A stretch of DNA of 25,086 nt from Rhypophila decipiens. Lineage: Eukaryota; Ascomycota; Sordariomycetes; Sordariales; Naviculisporaceae. Of this stretch, positions 18,481 through 25,086 are shown piece after piece. Within the stretch, counting starts at the first letter, position 1. Every line of letters begins with the position of its first letter. The stretch is from positions 1 to 25,086 of the forward strand of contig MU858344.1 in the NCBI GenBank assembly GCA_033297075.1. The letters are read 5' to 3'. The position numbers and the translations under genes were made by a program. Under the pieces are notes generated by a model that saw only the letters and a program-made list of their open reading frames with translations, did not search any database and was not told the origin of the DNA.

Positions 18481-19131
18481 GAAATGGGCAGCCCGCACAT
18501 GCCGTAGGACGGCGCCCAACTTGGCGCGGGAAGCGTGTTGTCCGGACCGCGAGAGAACGATAGAAGTGCAAGGTCCGTGAACTCGGAAAGCGCCCAGATG
18601 GCAAAGTTGATGAATGCATTGTTTATCTCGTCGTCATACTTGACCGGAAACCCCTTCGACACGGGACTCAGACCAAACAGTGCGTAGAGCCTGTCCCGCT
18701 TATCAGTAACATCAAATCTTTCCGTCAGCCCCAGCAACTCTAGAAAGAAGATCGGCGAGAGTTGTCCGGTCTGGATATTGCGATGAATTGTACACATCTG
18801 CATAAAGTTAAGGGCCGAGGAGTGGCTGAAGAGACCGGGCTTCCAGACCTGGACCCAAATTTCGTCCAAGAGTTGCATCATCTTCCAGGTGGTGACCTGC
18901 TTGAATCCGGCCACAAATTCGGACTCGCGCGCCAGCGCCAGTTCTTGTACGACCCAAAGCCGCTGGAACCATGGACAATGCAGGATCGGGGCAATTTTGT
19001 CGGATAAGGTTCGTCGAGCTGTTGGCTGAGCTGGGCTTAATGATAGGCATTCGCGGTCTTTCCACACGACCGACCGCAGTCTCAACCTCCTTATCCTCCC
19101 CAAGCCAAACGACAGTCTGTCTTCCAGAACT

Positions 19132-19134
19132 CTA
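19132..19134 (-). other. nonsense codon inside the HET domain
   Basis: TAG follows Gly-Thr-Ile at the position where HET domains have the Tyr of their IY-x-x-A motif. Frame-conserving TVVWLGED follows immediately, so no intron of usable size fits. Confidence 0.75.
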
Positions 19135-19488
19135 AATCGTACCCATCATGGAGACCTGATGGTTCTTCTCATGGTCGTCATCCTGATTAATACAAATCCC
19201 ATCTACCCACAGCCGCCGTTCTTTGCGTTTGAAGGAGAGGTGTCTGAGCGCTGAGAAGAGGCTTGCCGTGATTTTGATAATCTTGCCTTCGCAGATGACC
19301 TGATGATCTTTGTCGTCAACTCCCCAACAGTAGGACAAAGCCTCATAGTCAGGGTCGCTAGAGAGCAGTCGGTGTTCGAGTCTGCAGATGACCTCACCCC
19401 AGCCACTTCTAGGGGCCAGGACGAGAAGGCGAATTTCTCCTGGGCCCAGTTGGGAGTACACATACGGGGCCATCGCAGAGAGAGCCAT

Positions 19489-20040
19489 CAGCGGAGGTGA
19501 CCGGCCAGCTGTCGGGAACGCGATATTTCAGGGTACAATACCCGCTTGCTTGTAGAGAGTAGGTTACCACGAAAGGCGGCGATGAAAGAAATTGTTGAAT
19601 GGTTGATTCATTGAAACTTTGGGAGGTTTCTAGTTCTTTCTCCGTCACCAGGTTGAATCCAGGGACTTGCCGGCCCCGCCCAGATGGTTCCACTGATTCG
19701 TCATGTTGCGCCGTAAGGCAGGCACACAAAGGGTCTGGCCACTTCGAACTCATCTTATCGTACCACACAGAACGCAGACGCAGCATCATATTGAAGCACA
19801 GAGTAACGGCCGTAAATATGCAAAGTTTATCTACCCGCTTACCCGGGTACCACATCGAACATATCATAAAGGAAGTCCTGCGTAAAGTATGATCACCTGC
19901 TCATTATTTTATGGTGTCATTACTTCGTGACACGGGTATGAAATACAAGACGCATAGCTGGTTTTGTTTTGCATTAATACTGATGACGCAGTGATAATAC
20001 GGTTAGCTGCTAGCAGTGGTGGGTAAGAGAGGCGGAAATT
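19489..20040. other. intergenic region between HET and F-box genes
   Basis: Promoter side of the minus-strand HET gene and 3' flank of the minus-strand F-box gene. The minus-strand open frame 19409-19867 overlaps the HET start, has no family motif and is not called. I see nothing else definable. Confidence 0.4.
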
Positions 20041-22050
20041 CTAAAGCCAGTTAGGATCAATCTCCAAATACGTTTCCCACAGAACATCATCCAGGTCAGG
20101 AGCATGTGGGTAATCCGTGGCCGCCCCTTCCCGAAGCTTGAAGAGCACGCCGTTTTCGGTCTCCTTACCCACAACCTCAACGCCAGCAGAAACAAAATCC
20201 TCCAATACGTCCGCCTCAAGCTTGGGACACACCAGCCCCCTAAATTCCCGGCCAAGTTTATACTCGTCCTCGTCCAGACGCCCGAGGAGAATTGAGTACT
20301 TCGCCATCTCCCAGGTTTGACTCGGTAAGCCCAGGCGGCAAGTAGGGTGGCGGCTTCTCCACAGTCCCCTGCTCCGGGGTGACCCGAAATTGTACCAGTT
20401 CGGCAGAAATCTTTCAGAGCAGCAAGTGTAAGGCTCTTCGATGTGTGGTAGTCGCCCGCCGGGCTTCCTGTCAATTAGATGGCCTAGAGTGAGGCTGCGA
20501 AGGCTGTACGGACAGGGGTATGACTTGATTAGCTCCTGGCCGAGGTCGCGAACTGCTCGCTCCAGTTGGCCTCCCCAGCTCCATTCCCAGCGGTGGCGGG
20601 AAACGATCTTGATGGATTCTAGGGTGAGACGTTCGTTCAGAATGCTGGACAGCACTTGGTCATAGCCTGTGGTCTTTGGGCTGTAGAAGCCCGGGAACAG
20701 GTTGGCGGACGTAATGGCGAATGTTTTGAGACGTTCAAATTTCGCGATGGAAAGCTTGCGCCGGTTGTAGTTGAGACTATACAGACAAAATAGGTCAACC
20801 CTGATCCTGGCCGGGGTGCATCGTCCGAGGTAGATGCTCTCCAGGGTGGCAGACACGGCTGAGAGGGCATCCAGCACGAGGGAAGCCGTCACCTGGTCAG
20901 AACAGTAGAGGATTTCGCCATGTTCAGGAATTCCGCAGTCATCTTCCCCCTTGAGGTCGAGAGGGATGTTGCTGCTGAAACCCGGCTCGCCGTGCCATAG
21001 TGTTTGCGTATCGATACGATGGTCCCTGTGTGCGCTGTTTGAAATCTTGAATTTTCGGAGGTTGGTGCAAAGGCGGGCAAGAGTGCAAACATGTTGGTAG
21101 GTTATGAAGCAATTGTCGAGGATTAGGGAGGTTATCATGCTGAGATCCCAGTCCACGCTATACCCATCCTGAATGCCGAAGAGCTTGGTGAGCCGGAGAG
21201 TGCAAAGACTGGGTGACCGACGCACTAGGTAACCTAAGGGCTGCAGAGGGTCAAGTTGTAAAAGCTCATCATGCTTGGGGATATGAGAGACTATCTCGAG
21301 CTCTCGGAGTTCGGGAAATGCATGCTCGCCCCCTTTCCATTTAAAAGAGTAGGGACCACCAACACTATTGTCATGGAAGAGGAAGAAGAATGGCCGGTTC
21401 TCAACTTGCCGGGAACTCAGGATCTGGTTTTCGTAGCTTGGAATCCTGAGATATTGAACGCTGGGCAAATGAAAGAGGTATAGGGAGAGCAACCACGAGA
21501 GCAGCGGCAGATTCCACCGGCTCGGCCGAGATGGAACTGCCACTATGGCGTGCTCAGAGCAAAACTCGAGGCCGATCTCCTCCAGGAACGCAATACCATC
21601 ATCACGGCTTCTCCTGCGATTGTGGGGGTGGCGTTTGCCCAAGATTAACAGATCCGCGGACCGAACCAGCCTCCCGAGCGAAATGTCAGTGTAGAGGGTC
21701 TGGAGAAAGGCAAGTTGATTGGCCCCTTCCAGGTTCCGTGCAAATGCACTGTCGATTCGGCGATAGATAACCGGTAGGGCGGCGGTTCGCAGTGCCTTGC
21801 AAGTCATGCTCAGGCGGACAAGGTCTCGCAGGTTGTCTGAATCGGAAGCCGCTGGCTGGGGTCGATGGACGTAATCGTCCGGAAGACGAGGAGGAAGACT
21901 GAGAACCGCCTCGAAAATCATGATTTTTATTTCATTTGCTAGCAGCTGTAGCGGTGCTTCTTGTCGTGATGGGACGGTTGCATATTCGTGTCCCTCCTGC
22001 GGCTCTGACAGCACCTCGTCCGAAACATGATGCCCGATTAGGTCGCCCAT
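20041..22050 (-). CDS. F-box protein with leucine-rich-repeat-like body, 669 aa
   Basis: Single-exon gene. An F-box-like segment is at residues 34-98, beginning LQLLANEIKIMIFEAVL and ending CKALRTAALPVIYRRID; it should bind Skp1 in an SCF ubiquitin ligase. An unusual Pro/Asp-rich loop of about 20 residues splits it. The body has degenerate leucine-rich patterns such as PSVQYLRIPSY, PELRELEIVSH, SLCTLRLTKLF, MITSLILDNCF, LRKFKISN and LKTFAITSANL, typical of fast-evolving fungal F-box families. The frame is open upstream to 22200, but the first ATG is at 22050. It is divergent from a second, broken F-box gene with the same layout (F-box, LxRSAxL motif, LRR-like body) starting 750 bp away, so the two are likely old duplicates. 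The substrate is unknown. Confidence 0.8.
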   Translation of the reverse strand: MGDLIGHHVSDEVLSEPQEGHEYATVPSRQEAPLQLLANEIKIMIFEAVLSLPPRLPDDYVHRPQPAASDSDNLRDLVRLSMTCKALRTAALPVIYRRIDSAFARNLEGANQLAFLQTLYTDISLGRLVRSADLLILGKRHPHNRRRSRDDGIAFLEEIGLEFCSEHAIVAVPSRPSRWNLPLLSWLLSLYLFHLPSVQYLRIPSYENQILSSRQVENRPFFFLFHDNSVGGPYSFKWKGGEHAFPELRELEIVSHIPKHDELLQLDPLQPLGYLVRRSPSLCTLRLTKLFGIQDGYSVDWDLSMITSLILDNCFITYQHVCTLARLCTNLRKFKISNSAHRDHRIDTQTLWHGEPGFSSNIPLDLKGEDDCGIPEHGEILYCSDQVTASLVLDALSAVSATLESIYLGRCTPARIRVDLFCLYSLNYNRRKLSIAKFERLKTFAITSANLFPGFYSPKTTGYDQVLSSILNERLTLESIKIVSRHRWEWSWGGQLERAVRDLGQELIKSYPCPYSLRSLTLGHLIDRKPGGRLPHIEEPYTCCSERFLPNWYNFGSPRSRGLWRSRHPTCRLGLPSQTWEMAKYSILLGRLDEDEYKLGREFRGLVCPKLEADVLEDFVSAGVEVVGKETENGVLFKLREGAATDYPHAPDLDDVLWETYLEIDPNWL

Positions 22051-22796
22051 CTTGAGTGCGGATCGACGCTGCCTGCAACAGTGCGGAAGGCGGAATGTTG
22101 GATGCAGTGCTGGGGTGTGCGATGAGGAGGAGGACGGAAACTGCAGTACGGGGAAAAGAACGATTTTATGGTCTTTATGTAAGACCCGAAGTCTCGTCAA
22201 GGCGAAAAATTCCTCCGACCCACTAGTCTCGACGAATAAGGTTTAGGAGTCAGCATCTTTTCAAAAGGTTAACAGGTATTCAAAGTTCAAGAGAAGGTGA
22301 ACTGTGTTGATTAAGGTTCTTATCAAGATTTAGGTTCCTGGAGACTGAAGAACCTTGATAGGGGTATCCATCAGGAGAGAACTCATACATACTATACATA
22401 ACCACTTCTTTATACAAAGTAGAGAGCTGATCGTTATGTGCAGGTTTGACTGTGCTCTTACAATTAATAACATTATGTAATCCACCTTCTGAGCCACGGA
22501 ACTGGTCTCCTGACTGAAAAGTCTGAGATAACTTTGCTCATATCTGAACTTTAAACTAAACTTTAGGTCCCTGTGAGATTTTCTAAAGCCATTCGAAGCC
22601 GTACCACCGATGCCCAAACTCTATTCACGGGACGAGGGATGAAGATAAAATGCTGGACTTTCCAGCACCGTTTCTCTTTTTCGCTCTCGTTTGTTTGGTC
22701 CACCTTCCCTCTCAACCAAGACCTGAAATCACAAACCCAAAGGACAGACATCCTCGACTCCCAAATCATCCATTTTCGTATCATCACGAAGCACAG
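22051..22796. promoter_or_regulatory. divergent promoter region of the F-box pair
   Basis: Lies between the ATGs of two divergent F-box genes. The middle (22240-22560) is markedly AT-richer than the flanking genes. An alternative ATG at 22650, in frame with the right-hand gene, would add 49 residues with a hydrophobic start; I prefer 22797 because the F-box follows it directly. No TATA box is convincing. Confidence 0.35.
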
Positions 22797-24462
22797 ATGG
22801 GCCAGGATCTACAAGCATCGAGCGAAGCCATGCAGAACTCGCTTTTGCGCTTCCCCAACGAGATCTTGTACACTATCTGCGAGAGCATGCTGCAGAGTGC
22901 CGATGGCAACCCGGATAGAAAGTCGCTCGGTTGCCTGAGCCGGACATGCAGCCTCCTGCGGAAGATAGCAGCCCCGGCTCTATTTAGGCGACTTGAAGTC
23001 GAGCATCCGCTCAGTCTTTTCAGTTCCCTGCGCTCTATTATTGAGCACTCTCAAACGGATTTGATTCGGTCAGCCAATCTAAGCTACGACACCAGAAATA
23101 GATGCGGTGCACAGGATCTACACAGCCCGAGGTGCCCTTACACGCACCAGCCAACTTATGGCAAATGGAAAATGGAAAATACTCTGTCAAGATCGGAGGT
23201 TTGACAGCTACTATGACCCTGGTCTGATTCCCGATTGGCCTCTTGCCCAGGAAGACAACCCATACGAAAAGCTGCTCGCTATCACAGGCGTGAGATGCCA
23301 CAAGCGAAGGCAGACTGGGAATACTAGTAGCACTAGCTCTGTCCGTTTTTTCCAACCTGTCAAAGGTTCGTGTTCCCATCAACAGCGGCAGTTTGTGCCT
23401 TGGCGAGAAGGGCCAGAAGGCTATTCTGGATAATCTCTACCCGATTCATGCGACGATGCCGACACACGATAGAGCGTTTACAAGGCGGGTCGGGCTCCAG
23501 GAAAAGCATTTCCAGCCTCTTCCTCAGCTTCAGGAGCTCGACTTGGATTTTACTACTGATGAACGAAACCAAGTCGGACGTTATCCCGGCCATATCTCCT
23601 GGATTATCCAACGGGCTCCCAACCTCGTGGCACTCCGTCTTATCCGCAACAAGAACCTCAACTCAACCGCAATACCCTGGATGTGTAGCACCGTTGAATG
23701 GCTCTCGTTGATCGACTGTTGCACTCCACCTCGAGATATCAGCCGTCTGGTCGCGTCCTGCCCTCAGTTGCGACACTTCAAGATGATGAGGCGTAAACCT
23801 GCGGCGCGGAGCCATGGGCCGGGGTGGGAGTGTGCGAAAGGTCGTCAAATAGCATCTGTGCTGCTGGCAACACTCGCTCAAGTTTCGCCACGTCTTGAAA
23901 CAATTTCCTCCATGCCAATGCGCTGGAATTGGATCGGCACTATGGATGGGAGCAGCCTGACGAGGACTCGGATGCAGCTCCTTCAATCACCGGATTTACG
24001 TCGCTCGAGACTCTGAGTATCTCAAGGCAGTGCTTGTTTGAACCACATAGTCACAAGGCCAGGGACCACGAGACCAGGGACCGTGACGTCAATGTCCTCG
24101 TCAATTTGGTTGCCGGATGTCCTACGCTCGAGAACCTACACATCCTTCAGACCGAGGATCAGTGTTTAATGTGTACCACTGCGCTTTATAGGGCGTTGAA
24201 GGCTCTCTACGATGATATCGACGGCACCCAGGTACCGGGGCTGAGGGAGATCAAGTTGTGGCACTTTGACTCACACAGCGACTGGACGGTGGATAAGTGG
24301 GATTCAGACGGCCCCAGGCGGCACAAGAAAGAAGATCCCTGCGAAACATTGGTTCGGCGGGCTGGCATGTCAGTCACAGATCTGATTCCCCTCTTTGAGT
24401 CACTCGGCATCATCTTCAAATACGAACTGCCAACTGGCAAGGGCGGTCACGTGACGATGTAA
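22797..24462 (+). pseudogene. F-box/LRR-like gene broken by three frame changes
   Basis: Coding similarity runs through four consecutive frame segments. Segment a (22797 to about 23090) has the F-box LLRFPNEILYTICESML and LFRRLEVEHP, then LIRSANLSYD. Segment b (about 23083-23293) has VHRIYTARGALTRTSQL and GLIPDWPLAQEDNPYEKLL. Segment c (23294 to about 23905) has LGILVALALSVFSNLSKVRV and LPQLQELDLDF, PNLVALRLIRN, STVEWLSLIDC. Segment d (about 23905-24462) has ANALELDRHYGWEQPDED, TSLETLSISRQ, PTLENLHILQT and GLREIKLWHF, ending at TAA 24460-24462. Each join needs a one-base change (+1, +1, -1), and the sense reads straight across, leaving no room for introns. Leucine-rich patterns match those of the neighbouring intact F-box gene. 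Either a recent pseudogene or, less likely, an assembly with three indels. Confidence 0.75.
24447..24454. promoter_or_regulatory. TCACGTGA palindrome at the end of the broken F-box gene
   Basis: Second perfect TCACGTGA copy in the window, overlapping the last codons of the broken F-box frame. Position inside a former coding end makes regulation uncertain. Confidence 0.2.
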
Positions 24463-25086
24463 ACAAAGCCCTTTTTTTTGCCGCAGTCAAGCAGAACCGC
24501 GCTCATCTCGACTTTCCACCAAAGCTTGTATACACTCAGAAACATATATATACGGGTTCCGGACAAGGTAGCAAGGAGAATCTCGTTCTTTCTTGATCGG
24601 TCATTACTGCGGTAATGCACGGCCCAAAGTGCCCTTGGCATAAAGCCGGGTACAATAATGGCGACCAAATCACACAGGTTACCAAGTCACTCATAACATC
24701 ACCTGCATTGAGATTTTCTGGCAATATTTCTGTGTTCTTGTAACGGGGGTGTCGATCGTATGGGGTGGAGGGCCGTATATCTGCGCGGCGGCTTGAAGAT
24801 CTGGGTTTTGGTTTGGGGGCTGGTTCTTGTCGGATACAATCCTTGATTAATCTTGAATTTGTGCAGGGGTATATCAATGCACGTTTTAACGATTGAAGGC
24901 GGATATTTGGTTGAGGTCAGTGTGTTGTGATGGGCTGTCTTTGTTGGGACTGTTATCTGTCAAGGGAACGCGAAGCCGCTGCCGCATGTTGAGTGTGACG
25001 ATTTGGGAATCTAGAACCACACCACTAGGCCAAACCTCCTTAAAAAGGATGCCAAATTCTAAGCTGCAAGCCAGCCTTAGAATTGT
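24463..25086. other. 3' flank and unassigned right end
   Basis: T-rich tract just after the stop (24471-24479). Minus-strand open frames at 24447-24668 and 24536-24877 lack start context, motifs and biased composition, so no gene is called. Confidence 0.4.

Larger units (their letters stand above)
17688..19488 (-). pseudogene. disrupted HET-domain (heterokaryon incompatibility) gene
   Basis: The start at 19488 leads into a normal HET domain: IRLLVLAPRSGW, YEALSYCWG, LWVDGICINQDDD and EKNHQVSMMGTI. HET proteins trigger the cell-death reaction when unlike fungal strains fuse. The next codon, normally the Tyr of the IY motif, is TAG (19134-19132); the same frame then continues with TVVWLGED. 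After about 19090 the reading frame must shift by one to reach WFQRLWVVQELALA and KRDRLYALFGLSP; a 37-40 nt intron could explain the shift, but none explains the TAG. A TAA at 17978-17976 ends that frame, yet the same frame continues into the typical HET C-terminal block (GARLPYVVRPAGDGTYKLV, VGECWAEGIMHGE) to 17688. A 54-nt intron 17988-17935 would remove this TAA. Overall probably inactive. A minisatellite sits in the middle. Confidence 0.78.

Noticed and set aside
19090..19134. An intron explaining the HET nonsense codon
   Set aside because: Coding sense in the same frame continues directly after the TAG (TVVWLGED); any intron over the TAG would be about 22-24 nt, too short to splice.
19409..19867. 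Minus-strand open frame of 152 codons upstream of the HET gene
   Set aside because: Overlaps the HET start in another frame, no motif, and composition looks random.
23080..23110. An intron explaining the first frame change of the broken F-box gene
   Set aside because: The sense of both frames meets within a few codons, leaving no room for an intron with branch site.
24536..24877. Minus-strand open frame of 113 codons at the right end
   Set aside because: No recognisable domain, signal peptide or start context; may be chance.
1..25086. tRNA or rRNA genes and transposable elements
   Set aside because: Searched by eye for B-box-like GGTTCGANTCC with a paired A box, for rRNA-like cores, and for transposase or reverse transcriptase motifs or long terminal repeats; none found.

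Overview
This window looks like nuclear DNA of a filamentous ascomycete, probably a sordariomycete. Genes lie on both strands and are interrupted by short introns (42-99 nt) with GTRNGT-type donors and CTRAC-like branch sites. The protein families are typical of these fungi: F-box proteins, a HET-domain gene, an AA9 polysaccharide monooxygenase, a GH62 arabinofuranosidase and a CorA-type metal transporter. I see no tRNA, rRNA, transposon or CRISPR array.

Layout, left to right: (1) 316-2244 (+), an F-box protein. (2) 3392-4210 (+), a five-exon beta-carbonic anhydrase, convergent with (3) 4481-5656 (-), a microbial-type poly(ADP-ribose) glycohydrolase. (4) A 1.3 kb divergent promoter region, then 7001-7978 (+), a six-exon PARP-like ADP-ribosyltransferase. 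An ADP-ribose eraser and a writer are therefore divergent neighbours. (5) 8059-10012 (-), a seven-exon CorA-like transporter whose last two small exons carry the second membrane helix. (6) 10417-11392 (-), a secreted AA9 enzyme with a complete copper site and one GC-AG intron. (7) 12099-14548 (-), a 737-residue secreted protein built of repeated Trp/Cys modules, each intron being phase 2 just after a module-ending W-x-C. (8) 15528-16496 (+), a secreted GH62 enzyme divergent from gene 7, with two GGCTAA sites in the shared promoter region.

From 17 kb on the character changes. A HET-domain gene (17688-19488, -) carries a nonsense codon in its core and a frame change, plus a perfect 15-bp minisatellite coding for six FLNNP units. 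Then come two divergent F-box/leucine-rich-repeat-like genes: 20041-22050 (-) is intact, while 22797-24462 (+) needs three single-base frame changes to read through. Genes 6-8 form a small plant-cell-wall block. Genes 3-4 form a candidate ADP-ribosylation pair. The right third looks like fast-evolving sequence with gene death.

Exon coordinates were worked out by hand from splice signals, reading phase and family motifs. No transcript data or database search was available.
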